64,000 bases of DNA from NCBI GenBank assembly GCA_021819435.1, contig JAKARB010000011.1, positions 62,001 to 126,000 on the forward strand. Direction: 5' to 3'. Positions 1 through 11,265 of this stretch are shown one piece after another. Source of the stretch: Pseudomonadota bacterium. Lineage in GTDB: Bacteria; Pseudomonadota; Gammaproteobacteria; Burkholderiales; Burkholderiaceae_C. The notes under the pieces were generated by a model. It saw nothing but the letters and a program-made list of their open reading frames with translations, did not search any database and was not told the origin of the DNA. Positions within the stretch are counted from its first letter, which is position 1, and each line of letters begins with the position of its first letter. The position numbers were made by a program, and so were the translations under genes.

Positions 1-227
1 CCGATGTGCGCGGATTGGGCGAATGCTGCGGGAGGGGGGTAGAGGCTTGGTGTTGTGGTGGTGGTCTTTTGATTGCCAGTCATGGCAGGGCTCCTGAGAG
101 ACGGTGCTTGTGGCACGCGTTTGTCGAACAGGCCAAGGCGGGTACGCTTGCGGCGTTCACCTTGCCAACCCAAGACCATGCTCCCAACTTTAGAATTTGG
201 TACTTCGGAATTACCCCCAAGGCCCGC

Positions 228-821
228 ATGAATTCGAATCAGACCTCGAAAAAAGCCAACGCGCTGTCTTCTTTCATTTTCGCGAGCCGTTGGCTGCAGT
301 TGCCGCTTTATCTGGGCCTGATCCTGGCTCAAGCTGTTTACGTCTTCCACTTCTGGGTGGAACTGGTTCACTTGATCCAGGCCGCTTTCGGCAACCAGGA
401 TGCCCTGCAAGCCATCTTCCAGGCCACCGGCCAGCCCACGGACCGCGCGCCCCAGCACCTGACCGAGACCACCATCATGCTGGTGGTGCTGGGCCTGATC
501 GACGTGGTGATGATCTCGAACCTGCTGATCATGGTGATCATCGGGGGCTACGAGACTTTCGTCTCGCGCATGAACCTCGAAGGCCACCCAGATCAGCCCG
601 AATGGCTGGACCACGTCAATGCCTCGGTGCTCAAGGTGAAGTTGGCCACCGCCATCATTGGCATCTCGTCGATTCACCTGCTGAAAACCTTCATCAACGC
701 GCAGAACTACACCGACAAGGTGCTGATCGCGCAGACGGTGATCCACATTGCTTTCCTGTTCTCGGCCATGGCCATTGCCTACACCGACAGGTTGCTGCAC
801 CACCCACAGCAAGAGCATTGA
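228..821 (+). CDS. YqhA/UPF0114 family inner-membrane protein
   Basis: A 197-residue protein of the YqhA (UPF0114) family, function unknown. It has an N-terminal hydrophobic helix (around residues 15-40), a second around residues 85-110, and two more near the C-terminus, so three to four membrane spans. The family-typical stretches VLGLIDVVMISNLLIMVIIG and the motif GGYETFVSR are present. The reading frame is open further upstream to base 6, but the ATG at 228 has an AAGG ribosome-binding site 6 bases before it and matches the usual family N-terminus, so I take it as the start. It stands alone, 160 bases before the fumarase gene. Family membership is confident; no biochemical role can be read from the sequence. 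Confidence 0.88.
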   Translation: MNSNQTSKKANALSSFIFASRWLQLPLYLGLILAQAVYVFHFWVELVHLIQAAFGNQDALQAIFQATGQPTDRAPQHLTETTIMLVVLGLIDVVMISNLLIMVIIGGYETFVSRMNLEGHPDQPEWLDHVNASVLKVKLATAIIGISSIHLLKTFINAQNYTDKVLIAQTVIHIAFLFSAMAIAYTDRLLHHPQQEH

Positions 822-980
822 AAGCCAGCCGACGTGCCCCCTGATGCCTGAGATGCGCCGTCCCAGAGGCCTTGGGTTCTTGGCCCCTCCTGCCCTCTCG
901 GCGTTCAGTTGGAGCACATCCTTGGCACAATGTCGGCTGCTGTTTTGCCCCCACCACCCTGCCTCAAAAAGGCCCCTGCC

Positions 981-2507
981 ATGACGACCATTCGCCACGA
1001 CGACCTCGTTGAAAGCGTCGCAGCCGCGCTGCAATACATCTCCTACTACCACCCGACCGACTACATCGCCCACTTGGCGCGCGCCTACGAGCGCGAAGAG
1101 TCGCCCGCGGCCAAGGACGCCATCGCGCAGATCCTGACCAACTCGCGCATGTGCGCGGAAGGGCACCGCCCCATCTGCCAGGACACCGGCATCGTCAATG
1201 TGTTCCTGAAGATCGGCATGGGCGTGAAGTGGGAAGGCTTCGGCAACCGCAGCATCCAGGACGCCGTCGACGAAGGCGTGCGCCGTGGCTACAACAACCC
1301 GGACAACAAGCTGCGCGCCTCGGTGCTGTCCGACCCCATCTTCGAGCGCAAGAACACCAAGGACAACACGCCCGCCGTCGTGTTCATGGAGCTGGTGCCT
1401 GGCGACAAGGTCGACGTGACCGTGGCCGCCAAGGGCGGTGGCTCGGAGAACAAGTCCAAGGTCTACATGCTCAACCCGTCTGACAACATCGTCGACTGGG
1501 TGCTCAAGACCGTGCCGACCATGGGCGCCGGCTGGTGCCCGCCCGGCATGCTGGGCATCGGCGTGGGCGGCACGGCCGAGAAGGCGGCCCTGCTGGCCAA
1601 GGAATCGTTGATGGACGACATCGACATGTACGAGCTGCTGGCACGCGGCCCACAGAACAAGCTGGAAGAGCTGCGCATCGAGCTGTATGAGAAGGTCAAC
1701 GCCCTGGGTATCGGCGCGCAGGGCCTGGGTGGACTGACGACCGTGCTCGACGTGAAGATCAAGACCTACCCCACCCACGCGGCCTCCAAGCCCATCGCCA
1801 TGATCCCGAACTGCGCGGCCACCCGCCACGCCCACTTCGTTATGGATGGCTCGGGCCCTGTCTACCTCGACCCGCCCAGCCTGGACCTGTGGCCCGATGT
1901 GCACTGGGCACCGGACTACAACAAGTCCAAGCGCGTCGACCTGAACACGCTGACGAAGGAAGAGGTCGCCAGCTGGAAGCCGGGCCAGACCCTGCTGCTC
2001 AACGGCAAGATGCTGACCGGTCGCGACGCCGCGCACAAGCGCATCCAGGACATGCTGGCCAAGGGAGAGAAGCTGCCGGTGGACTTCACCAACCGCGTCA
2101 TCTACTACGTGGGCCCGGTCGACCCGGTGCGCGACGAGGTGGTCGGCCCCGCCGGCCCCACCACCGCCACCCGCATGGACAAGTTCACCGACATGATGCT
2201 GGAGAAGACGGGGCTCATCAGCATGGTGGGCAAGGCTGAGCGGGGCTCCGCCGCCATCGAGGCTATCAAGAAGCACAAGTCGGCCTACCTGATGGCCGTG
2301 GGCGGCTCGGCCTACCTGGTCTCCAAGGCCATCAAGGCCGCCAAGGTGGTGGGCTTCGAAGACCTGGGCATGGAAGCCATCTACGAGTTCGACGTGGTCG
2401 ACATGCCGGTGACCGTGGCGGTGGACGCTGGCGGCACCAGCGCGCACATCGAAGGGCCCAAGACCTGGCAGGCCAAAATCGGCAAGATCCCCGTGGCGGT
2501 GGCCTGA
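981..2507 (+). CDS. fumA: Class I (iron-sulfur) fumarate hydratase
   Basis: A 508-residue class I fumarase catalysing the reversible hydration of fumarate to malate in the TCA cycle, cytosolic and oxygen-sensitive. The three cysteines expected to hold the [4Fe-4S] cluster are visible: C66 in GHRPICQDTG, C186 in GAGWCPPGMLGIGVGG and C278 in PNCAATRHAHF, with the family's usual spacing of about 120 and 92 residues. The N-terminal alpha domain (residues 1 to about 300) and C-terminal beta domain (with GPAGPTTATRMDKF and DAGGTSAHIEGP) are both complete. The ATG at 981 begins MTTIRHDDLVES, a usual start for beta-proteobacterial homologues; the frame is open to 909 but that extension looks unconserved. 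It is followed by a clear terminator at 2567, so it is monocistronic. Confidence 0.95.
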   Translation: MTTIRHDDLVESVAAALQYISYYHPTDYIAHLARAYEREESPAAKDAIAQILTNSRMCAEGHRPICQDTGIVNVFLKIGMGVKWEGFGNRSIQDAVDEGVRRGYNNPDNKLRASVLSDPIFERKNTKDNTPAVVFMELVPGDKVDVTVAAKGGGSENKSKVYMLNPSDNIVDWVLKTVPTMGAGWCPPGMLGIGVGGTAEKAALLAKESLMDDIDMYELLARGPQNKLEELRIELYEKVNALGIGAQGLGGLTTVLDVKIKTYPTHAASKPIAMIPNCAATRHAHFVMDGSGPVYLDPPSLDLWPDVHWAPDYNKSKRVDLNTLTKEEVASWKPGQTLLLNGKMLTGRDAAHKRIQDMLAKGEKLPVDFTNRVIYYVGPVDPVRDEVVGPAGPTTATRMDKFTDMMLEKTGLISMVGKAERGSAAIEAIKKHKSAYLMAVGGSAYLVSKAIKAAKVVGFEDLGMEAIYEFDVVDMPVTVAVDAGGTSAHIEGPKTWQAKIGKIPVAVA

Positions 2508-2566
2508 TCAGGCCGCTCCGAGCCCGGACATGCAGGACCCGGACGCTCGTTCGGGACTCGGCAAAC

Positions 2567-2591
2567 AGGACCCCGCTCAGGGTCCTTTTTT
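2567..2591 (+). terminator. Rho-independent terminator of the fumarase gene
   Basis: A perfect 7-base-pair stem (AGGACCC at 2567-2573 with GGGTCCT at 2580-2586), a 6-base loop and a run of six T (2586-2591), 60 bases after the fumarase stop codon. Confidence 0.85.
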
Positions 2592-2694
2592 CTTTTGGCG
2601 CCAAGATGAACTCCCACTGACAGCCTAGGGATGGATGTGCCTTGCCAGCTCGCCTAGCGTTGACCCCTCATCCACGAAAAATGGGGAGCCGAGC

Positions 2695-4032
2695 ATGCCG
2701 AACGCCGTCACCGCCAAGGACTTCCTCGCTCACATCCAAGACCTCGCACCCGCCATCGAAGGCCTGCGCCTGGGCGAGTACAGCGACCTGATCGACGACT
2801 CGGGCCACCAGTACATCGACATCGTCATGGAGGGCGGCGGCACGCTGGGGCTCGCGTTGCTCGGCTATCTCCATGTGCTGGAGCAGGTCGGCCTGCGCTT
2901 CATCGGCATCGGGGGCACCTCGGCCGGCGCCATCTCCGCCATCGCGCTCGCGGCCGCCAACCGCCCGAGCGAACCGCGTGTGGACCGGCTGATCGAAGCG
3001 CTCGCCAACATGCCCATGGCCGACTTCGTCGATGGCCGCAAGGAAGGCGACCGCGACGCCATGTCGGCGCTGCAAACCTGGCTGGATGACGACAGCCACA
3101 CCCTCGGCAAGATCTGGAAGGCGGCCCGCGTTCTAGACAACTTCAACCAAATCCACGCCCTCAACCGCGGCGAGGTGTTTCACCGCTGGATGGACCAGTT
3201 GCTGCGCGACATGAACGGCGGCCAGCCCTTGACCGCGCAGCAACTGCGCGTGCGCATGAACGACCTGCCCACGCTGCTGGTGCGCGACAGCGCCGATGCC
3301 AGCGACTTCCACCACCAGCCCGATGCGCCGCTGTGGGAGGTCATCAACGGCACACGCGTGCTGCTGCCCCGGCCCAAGCCCGACCAGCTCTGCGTGGTGG
3401 CCGCCGACATCTCGACCGAAACCAAGGTGTGCCTGCCACGCATGGCCCCGATGTACTGGCACCAGCCAGATCAGGTCAACGTGGCGGACTTCGCGCGCGC
3501 GTCGATGTCGATCCCCGGCTTCTTCGCGCCGTTCAAGATCAAGTCCTTGCCCGCCGACGAGGCCCGCCCGCTGTGGCGATGCCAGGAATGGCCCGATCGC
3601 TGCTACGAAGGTGACTTCCTGCCCGAGGTCCACCAGCTCGTCGACGGCGGCGTGCTGTCGAACTTCCCCATCGACGCCTTCCACGTCAAGACGCGCGTGC
3701 CCCTGCGGCCCACCCTGGGCGTCAAGCTGCAGTGGGGCGACCACAAGCACGACATCCCTGGCGTGCTGAAGGTGTTCAGCCAGTCCTTCAACACCGCCCG
3801 CCACGCCATGGACGCCGAGTTCCTGATGCAGAACCCGGACTACAGCAAGCTGGTCGCCTACATCGACACCGAAGACATCAGCTGGCTGGACTTCGCCATG
3901 AACAGGGAGACCAAGCTGCGCCTGTTCCGCATGGGCGCGGTGACCGCAGTGGGCTTCTTGCGCGGCTTCAACTGGCGCGACTACAAGCGCATCCGGCGCT
4001 CGCTGGCCGAGGCTTACACCGCACGCGCCTGA
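2695..4032 (+). CDS. Patatin-like phospholipase
   Basis: A 445-residue lipid acyl hydrolase of the patatin family. The oxyanion-hole motif appears as MEGGGTLG (around residue 46), the nucleophile elbow as GIGGTSAG with Ser76, and the catalytic Asp317 in VDGGVLSNFP, giving the Ser-Asp dyad of the family. The distance between Ser and Asp (about 240 residues) is longer than in small patatins, so there is an inserted region, rich in charged and aromatic residues, between them. There is no signal peptide, so it is predicted to be cytoplasmic or peripheral. The ATG at 2695 is preceded by GGGGAGCC; in-frame sequence upstream to 2635 is unlikely to be translated. The next gene follows after 40 bases on the same strand, and co-transcription is possible. 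Substrate unknown. Confidence 0.9.
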   Translation: MPNAVTAKDFLAHIQDLAPAIEGLRLGEYSDLIDDSGHQYIDIVMEGGGTLGLALLGYLHVLEQVGLRFIGIGGTSAGAISAIALAAANRPSEPRVDRLIEALANMPMADFVDGRKEGDRDAMSALQTWLDDDSHTLGKIWKAARVLDNFNQIHALNRGEVFHRWMDQLLRDMNGGQPLTAQQLRVRMNDLPTLLVRDSADASDFHHQPDAPLWEVINGTRVLLPRPKPDQLCVVAADISTETKVCLPRMAPMYWHQPDQVNVADFARASMSIPGFFAPFKIKSLPADEARPLWRCQEWPDRCYEGDFLPEVHQLVDGGVLSNFPIDAFHVKTRVPLRPTLGVKLQWGDHKHDIPGVLKVFSQSFNTARHAMDAEFLMQNPDYSKLVAYIDTEDISWLDFAMNRETKLRLFRMGAVTAVGFLRGFNWRDYKRIRRSLAEAYTARA

Positions 4033-4072
4033 GCCCCGCGTGCCACGCCCGGCGCGTCTTAAGATGCGCCGC

Positions 4073-5134
4073 ATGAAGAACCCGCACTTCAACCCGGCGA
4101 AGAAGCACCACCGCCCCGACGGTTTCCAGAACAATTACCAGTCTTTTCAAGGCAAGCGCTGGCATGAACTGCTGCGATGGCGCTGGGAGGCCTGGCGCGC
4201 GGGCCACCCCAAGCCGCTGCAACAGCCCATCCCGGTTGTCAAACCTGATCTGGCGTTCATCCAGGCCAACGCCCAGGCCGGCCTCGCCATGCAGCCCGCG
4301 GCGACCTGGATCGGGCACATCACCGTGCTGTTGCAAGTGGGCGGGCTCAACATCCTCACCGACCCGGTTTTTTCGGAGCGCTGCTTCCCGGTGCAGTGGA
4401 TGGGCCCGAAGCGGCACACGCCGCCAGGCCTCGCGCTGTCGGAGCTGCCGCACATCGACGTGGTGCTGCTCTCGCACAACCACTACGACCACCTCGACGA
4501 AGGCTCGATGCTGGCCTTGAAGCGGCAACCGGGTGGCGCGCCGCTGGTGATCTGCCCGCTGGGGCACAAGCTCTGGTTCGCGCGGCGCGGCATGCACCGC
4601 GTGATCGAGCTGGACTGGTGGGACACCCACGTGCTCGACGCCACCGAGCGCAGCGCTCGCATCCCGGTGACGCTGGTGCCTGCTCAGCACTGGTCGGCCC
4701 GCACGGCCACCGACGCGCTGCGCAGCCTGTGGGGAGGCTTCGTGGTGCGCTCACCCGACTGTCATGTCTACTTCGCAGGTGACACCGGTTATTCGAAGGA
4801 CTTCGTCGACATCCGCCAGCACTTCGCGCTGGAGCACACGCCGGAGAAAGGCGGTGGGTTCGACCTGGCCTTGCTGCCGATCGGGGCCTATGAGCCGCGC
4901 TGGTTCATGAAAGACCAGCATGTGAACCCCGAGGAGTCGGTGCAGATCTTTCATGACATCGGCTGCAAGCGTGCGATGGCGGTGCATTGGGGCACGTTTC
5001 AACTGACGGACGAGGCCTTGGATGAGCCGATGAGGGCGTTGGCGATGGCGCTTCGATCGGCAAACATCCCGGCGGATCGTTTCCAGGTAGCGGCCATCGG
5101 GGAGACGATTCGGTTGCCAATTCGACGAGCCTGA
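4073..5134 (+). CDS. MBL-fold metallo-hydrolase, NAPE-PLD/UlaG-like
   Basis: A 353-residue metallo-beta-lactamase-fold hydrolase. The metal-binding motif is SHNHYDHLD (HxHxDH form), followed by the family's second-shell features: PAQHWS, FAGDTGYS and a late histidine in AVHWGTFQLT. The N-terminal KKHHRPDGFQNNY and the overall layout are typical of the NAPE-PLD-like or outer-membrane-lipid group of MBL proteins, some of which hydrolyse N-acyl-phosphatidylethanolamine. Together with the patatin gene just upstream this suggests phospholipid turnover, but that is inference. Start candidates are ATG 4064 and ATG 4073; I prefer 4073 because homologues usually begin shortly before the PDGF motif. 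Confidence 0.82.
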   Translation: MKNPHFNPAKKHHRPDGFQNNYQSFQGKRWHELLRWRWEAWRAGHPKPLQQPIPVVKPDLAFIQANAQAGLAMQPAATWIGHITVLLQVGGLNILTDPVFSERCFPVQWMGPKRHTPPGLALSELPHIDVVLLSHNHYDHLDEGSMLALKRQPGGAPLVICPLGHKLWFARRGMHRVIELDWWDTHVLDATERSARIPVTLVPAQHWSARTATDALRSLWGGFVVRSPDCHVYFAGDTGYSKDFVDIRQHFALEHTPEKGGGFDLALLPIGAYEPRWFMKDQHVNPEESVQIFHDIGCKRAMAVHWGTFQLTDEALDEPMRALAMALRSANIPADRFQVAAIGETIRLPIRRA

Positions 5135-5182
5135 TCCATCGCGCAATTTGAGGAATGCGCGGGAAGACGCCTCGCTGAAACG

Positions 5183-5208
5183 AAAAAGGCCGCTCCGATG
5201 GAGCGGCC
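5183..5208 (-). terminator. Rho-independent terminator of the PEP-CTERM gene
   Basis: Read on the minus strand: a 9-base-pair perfect stem (GGCCGCTCC, 3-base loop, GGAGCGGCC; plus-strand 5188-5208) followed by five T (plus-strand A run 5183-5187). It lies 28 bases after the stop of the PEP-CTERM protein gene. Confidence 0.85.
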
Positions 5209-5235
5209 CGACTGAGGCAAGCGGAGCAAACCGGC

Positions 5236-6162
5236 TCAGGCCAGGCTGCGGCGACGCATGCGAGTCAAAGAGAACAAGCCGCCCAGCCCGACGATGGCCA
5301 ACGCAGCAGTGTCAGCTTCGGGCACAGGCGTGAGCGTCGTCAACGACATTGGCAACGACGAGGTACCCTGACCATTGATCGACGTAGACAAGGCGAAGTA
5401 AGCGGATTGATCAGTCGTGCTGGTGTTCATGAACACCGCCGTCAGCAGGCGTTCGCTGGACTTGATCTCTTCCAGCTTGGGGTACTGCTGATAGACGTAA
5501 CCGTAGTACGGATAGTAGTAGCTGTACGAGTATCCGGTGTATTCCCCACGCCCAGCCGCCGAGACATTGAGCGAGTCATTGAAACTCACCGACACCGAAG
5601 AGTTGTTGGCGTAGTAGTTGTAGTTCAGGCTCATGCCCGCCGAAGCGCTTGCCGTTTCGGATGCCGAGCAACCGTAGTAGTAGTAATAGCTACCCGGGCA
5701 AGCCTGTGGGTTCACCGCGCGCGCAGTCACCGATGCTTTCGCAGTGATGATCAGCATCGACTGAGCAGAAAGCGTCAATTGCTGAGCAAAGGTGGACGCC
5801 TGCGCGCTGTAGCTCGTGGAAGGACCATGCGCAGCGCCATACACGGCCAGTGTTTGGTTGTCGATGGACGCAAAGCCCTCGACGTTATCGAGGCTCACGT
5901 CATACACGCGGGCAAACGCCTGGTAGCCGTTGCGGGTGCGAGACGCGCTATCAGCATCGCCAGTGGTGGCATCGGCGATCGACAAGCTCAAGCTGGTCTT
6001 GCCGCCGTTGTAAGTCACAGTCGGGGCAATTCCGTCGAGCGGATTGAGGTCAATCAGTTGGAACTTCAGGTTGGAAAGGCTGGCCGCCGCATCGGACGCG
6101 GCCATGGACGAAGTTGCAAGCGTGCACAGCAGGCACGCCAAAGCGACCTTGGACTTGGTCAT
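5236..6162 (-). CDS. PEP-CTERM sorting-domain surface protein, tyrosine-rich
   Basis: A 308-residue exported protein. Residues 1 to about 22 (MTKSKVALACLLCTLATSSMA) form a signal peptide. The last 30 residues are a PEP-CTERM-type sorting signal: a VPEADT motif in place of the commoner VPEPST, a hydrophobic segment (AALAIVGLGGLFSL) and a basic tail (RMRRR). Such proteins are cleaved by an exosortase and exported with exopolysaccharide in biofilm or floc matrix. The middle is rich in Ser, Thr, Ala, Asn and Tyr, with tyrosine clusters (GSYYYYYG and YSYSYYYPYYGYVYQQYP). The ATG at 6162 has GGGAG upstream. GC content is visibly lower than in the neighbours. No exosortase gene lies in the window. 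The specific function is unknown. Confidence 0.85.
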   Translation of the reverse strand: MTKSKVALACLLCTLATSSMAASDAAASLSNLKFQLIDLNPLDGIAPTVTYNGGKTSLSLSIADATTGDADSASRTRNGYQAFARVYDVSLDNVEGFASIDNQTLAVYGAAHGPSTSYSAQASTFAQQLTLSAQSMLIITAKASVTARAVNPQACPGSYYYYYGCSASETASASAGMSLNYNYYANNSSVSVSFNDSLNVSAAGRGEYTGYSYSYYYPYYGYVYQQYPKLEEIKSSERLLTAVFMNTSTTDQSAYFALSTSINGQGTSSLPMSLTTLTPVPEADTAALAIVGLGGLFSLTRMRRRSLA

Positions 6163-6313
6163 TTGGATCACTCCCTGGAAAAATGAGAGGCGGCCCTGCC
6201 TCTCAAGGCCGCGCGCGATCAATGTAACGGAGAGTGAAGCATGTGAACTCAGACTCACCCCCTTGAACAGAGGCCCTCCCAAACCCCATCAACCAAAGGG
6301 ATGAGCAACATCA

Positions 6314-8911
<2,598 letters not shown>

Positions 8912-8967
8912 GGGCTCTCCTGGTGTGCTGGGGGCCGCCCGTGGTGTCTGGCGGCCGATTGCTGACC

Positions 8968-8997
8968 AGATGGTGGGCCGGCGGCGGTTTTCAAGGG
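8968..8997 (-). promoter_or_regulatory. Candidate sigma-32 (RpoH) promoter of clpB
   Basis: On the minus strand CCCTTGAA (plus 8990-8997) is followed after 14 bases by CACCATCT (plus 8968-8975), close to the RpoH consensus CTTGAAA-N(13-17)-CCCCATNT. The element ends 57 bases before the clpB ATG. ClpB is an RpoH target in studied proteobacteria; use here is inferred from the match and position. Confidence 0.65.
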
Positions 8998-9061
8998 CTC
9001 GCAGGAGCTGTTGAGGGCCGGCCTCACGCCGGTTTGAGCCAGATCAGCCTTTCACAGTCGC

Positions 9062-10240
9062 TCAGGCCGGCAAACGCTCACAACTCACCCGATTGCGCCC
9101 CGACTGCTTGGCCTCGTACAGGCGGGCATCGGCGCGCGAAAGCGCCTCTTCCAGCGGGCGGGTGGGATGGTGGAAGGCCACGCCCACGCTGATGGTCACG
9201 CTGATCATGCCGGTGCCGGTCTGGCAAGGGTGCGCTTCCACGACCTGGCGCAAGCGCTCGGCCACAACCTGGGCATCCTCTGCCGCCTGCAAAGGCAGCA
9301 TCACCGTGAACTCTTCTCCACCGTACCGGGCCAGCAAGGCACCGTCGCGCAGGTGGTCGGACAGCACCTGGGTGACGTGGCGCAACACCTCGTCGCCAAT
9401 CATGTGACCATGGCGGTCGTTGATGGACTTGAAGTGGTCGATGTCGATCATCAACAGGGCCACGCCCAGGCTCTCGGCCGGCTGACTGGAGAGCAGCCGC
9501 TGCCCATGCTCCCGCAAACCGCGCCGCGAGAGGATGCCAGTGAGGTCATCAGACAGCGAGCGCTGGTGCAGTTGCTGATAGAGGCGCTCGTTGATGATGG
9601 CGAAAACAATGGACGCCACCGACAGCGGCAGCAGGGCGATGCCCATGGCCGAGGGGCCCGTCAACCATTCGGGGGCGAGCAGCAACAGCGGCGGATACGG
9701 CCCGGGGTGATCCCAGGAATGCACGACGATGACCAACCAGTCAAGCGAAAACAGCAGCGCGGTGAACAGCAAGGCCCACTCGCCGCTCAGGCGGGATTCA
9801 GGCGAGCGCAGCAGCACCCGCCCCTGGTCCAGCAGCGTGCCCACGGCAATGCCTGCGAGAACCGCTGCCACCAGGATCTGATAGTTGGCCGGGCTCAACA
9901 CGCCGCCGCCAAACCAGAGCAGGCAACCCGAGCCAATGGAGATGAGCAGCCCCACGCTCAGCGGCGTGCGCTCGCCATTGAGTTCGCGGAAGCCCCAGGC
10001 CAGCAGGGTGACGCCGGTGGCGCAGACACCCACCCCGTGGCGCCAGACCTCGCGCATGTGTTCAGGCGGGGTGACCAGCACCACCAGGAAGGCCGACAAA
10101 CAGAGGAATGCCGCCCGGTACAGCAACAGCGCGCGGCGAATGCGGGGGTGCTCGGTGCGCACCAGCAGGATCAGCCCCAGGCCGATCAACGAGCCGGCCC
10201 CCGCCAGGGCGTAACAGGTGTAGACGTCGATGACGGACAT
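9062..10240 (-). CDS. Membrane-bound diguanylate cyclase (GGDEF)
   Basis: A 392-residue protein with six to seven hydrophobic segments in residues 1 to about 215 and a C-terminal GGDEF domain (about 230-390) that makes cyclic di-GMP from two GTP. The active-site signature is YGGEEF, preceded by DIDHFKSINDRHGH. The residues that would form the RxxD product-inhibition site just before GGEEF read RDGA, so the inhibitory site appears absent and the enzyme may escape feedback control. The N-terminal membrane region has no sensor domain I can name. It is followed on the same strand by clpB 150 bases on, but that gene has its own promoter. Confidence 0.88.
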   Translation of the reverse strand: MSVIDVYTCYALAGAGSLIGLGLILLVRTEHPRIRRALLLYRAAFLCLSAFLVVLVTPPEHMREVWRHGVGVCATGVTLLAWGFRELNGERTPLSVGLLISIGSGCLLWFGGGVLSPANYQILVAAVLAGIAVGTLLDQGRVLLRSPESRLSGEWALLFTALLFSLDWLVIVVHSWDHPGPYPPLLLLAPEWLTGPSAMGIALLPLSVASIVFAIINERLYQQLHQRSLSDDLTGILSRRGLREHGQRLLSSQPAESLGVALLMIDIDHFKSINDRHGHMIGDEVLRHVTQVLSDHLRDGALLARYGGEEFTVMLPLQAAEDAQVVAERLRQVVEAHPCQTGTGMISVTISVGVAFHHPTRPLEEALSRADARLYEAKQSGRNRVSCERLPA

Positions 10241-10310
10241 GCGGATGACATGCCGCCTGCGGATTCGGCGGCTTCAGGCCATCATCCCATTTCCCGAGGC
10301 AAAGGGGAAC

Positions 10311-10703
10311 TCAGATCAGCCATGCCCGCATGAGCCTGGCGCCCAATGCTGCACACACCAGGGCTCCAATCACATGCGCGAGGGTGTGAAACAAGGCGCC
10401 GCCGAAGTCGCCTTTTTCGAGCAAGGCCAGGGATTCGGCCGAAAACGAGGAAAACGTCGTGAAGCCACCCAGCACGCCCGTCACCAGCAAGAGGCGCAAC
10501 CCTTCGTCAGGGTGACGACCCAGCCAGGCCAGGGCCAGGCCGATGCCCAGCCCGCCCACCAAGTTGACCAACAAGGTGCCCAGGGGGAAACCGCCCCACA
10601 AAGGATTGAACCAGACGCCTGCCTGCCAGCGCAGGAGGGCACCACCGGCGGCGCCCAATGCAACGGCGATGGCCGGTGGCCAACTCGAAATCCAACTGCT
10701 CAT
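10311..10703 (-). CDS. crcB: Fluoride exporter CrcB/Fluc
   Basis: A 130-residue, four-helix protein of the CrcB/Fluc family, which forms dual-topology fluoride channels in the inner membrane. Diagnostic motifs are GGALLRW near the N-terminus, GTLLVNLVG and GGFTTFSSFS, the last carrying the pore phenylalanines and the sodium-site region. The length is normal. Its ATG overlaps the moaE stop codon in an ATGA arrangement, so it is translationally coupled to a molybdopterin-synthase gene, an odd partner for a fluoride channel. I saw no fluoride riboswitch before it, which agrees with expression from the upstream operon. Confidence 0.93.
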   Translation of the reverse strand: MSSWISSWPPAIAVALGAAGGALLRWQAGVWFNPLWGGFPLGTLLVNLVGGLGIGLALAWLGRHPDEGLRLLLVTGVLGGFTTFSSFSAESLALLEKGDFGGALFHTLAHVIGALVCAALGARLMRAWLI

Positions 10704-11263
10704 GCTTTGCGCTCCTCGGTTTGCCAGCGGCGTGCGGCGGCTTCGTCACTTTCGCGGGCGTCCACCCAGCGGGCATCGGCTCCGGCGATTTCCTTCTTCC
10801 AGAATGGCGCGCGGGTCTTGAGCCAATCCATCAGGAAGGCGGCGCCATCGAACGCCTGTTGGCGGTGAGCGGCGGTGACGGCCACCAGCACGATCTGCTC
10901 GCCCACCGACAGCGGGCCGACCCGGTGGATGACCCGCACGCCACGCACGTCGAAGCGCTGGCGGGCCTGCACCACGAGCTCGGCGATGCTGCGCTCGGTC
11001 ATGCCCGGGTAGTGCTCGAGTTCCATGGTGGCAGGTTGATCGGGTTGGTCAGGTCGATCGGACGGATCCTCGGGGATGGCCCTTGCAGCCTCCCGCCATT
11101 CGCGCACGGTGCCCACGAAGCTGACCACCGCCCCCACACCCGTGTCGGCGGCACGCAGGGCGGCCACCTCGGCGCCCAGGTCGAAGTCATCGGGGCCCAC
11201 GCGCACGCAAGCCAAGGCCTGCTCAAGCGTGATGACCGATGGTGCATGGCTTGAATGGCCCAT
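10700..11263 (-). CDS. moaE: Molybdopterin synthase catalytic subunit MoaE
   Basis: A 187-residue large subunit of molybdopterin synthase, which with thiocarboxylated MoaD converts cyclic pyranopterin monophosphate to molybdopterin. The C-terminal block TRAPFWKKE...DARWVDARESD carries the catalytic lysines, and MELEHYPGMTE and HRVGPLSVGE are also family blocks. An insertion of about 20 residues (PEDPSDRPDQPDQPA) sits after VREWR, where the E. coli protein has a short loop; the encoding DNA contains imperfect repeats of GGTCAGGTCGATCGG type. I start at ATG 11263 (MGHSSHAPSVITLEQ), 2 bases after the moaD stop. Confidence 0.93.
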   Translation of the reverse strand: MGHSSHAPSVITLEQALACVRVGPDDFDLGAEVAALRAADTGVGAVVSFVGTVREWREAARAIPEDPSDRPDQPDQPATMELEHYPGMTERSIAELVVQARQRFDVRGVRVIHRVGPLSVGEQIVLVAVTAAHRQQAFDGAAFLMDWLKTRAPFWKKEIAGADARWVDARESDEAAARRWQTEERKA

Positions 11264-11265
11264 CG

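Noticed and set aside
10241-10310. Fluoride riboswitch near crcB
   Set aside because: crcB starts inside the moaE stop codon, leaving no leader; no GGNGAU-type switch motif was seen nearby.
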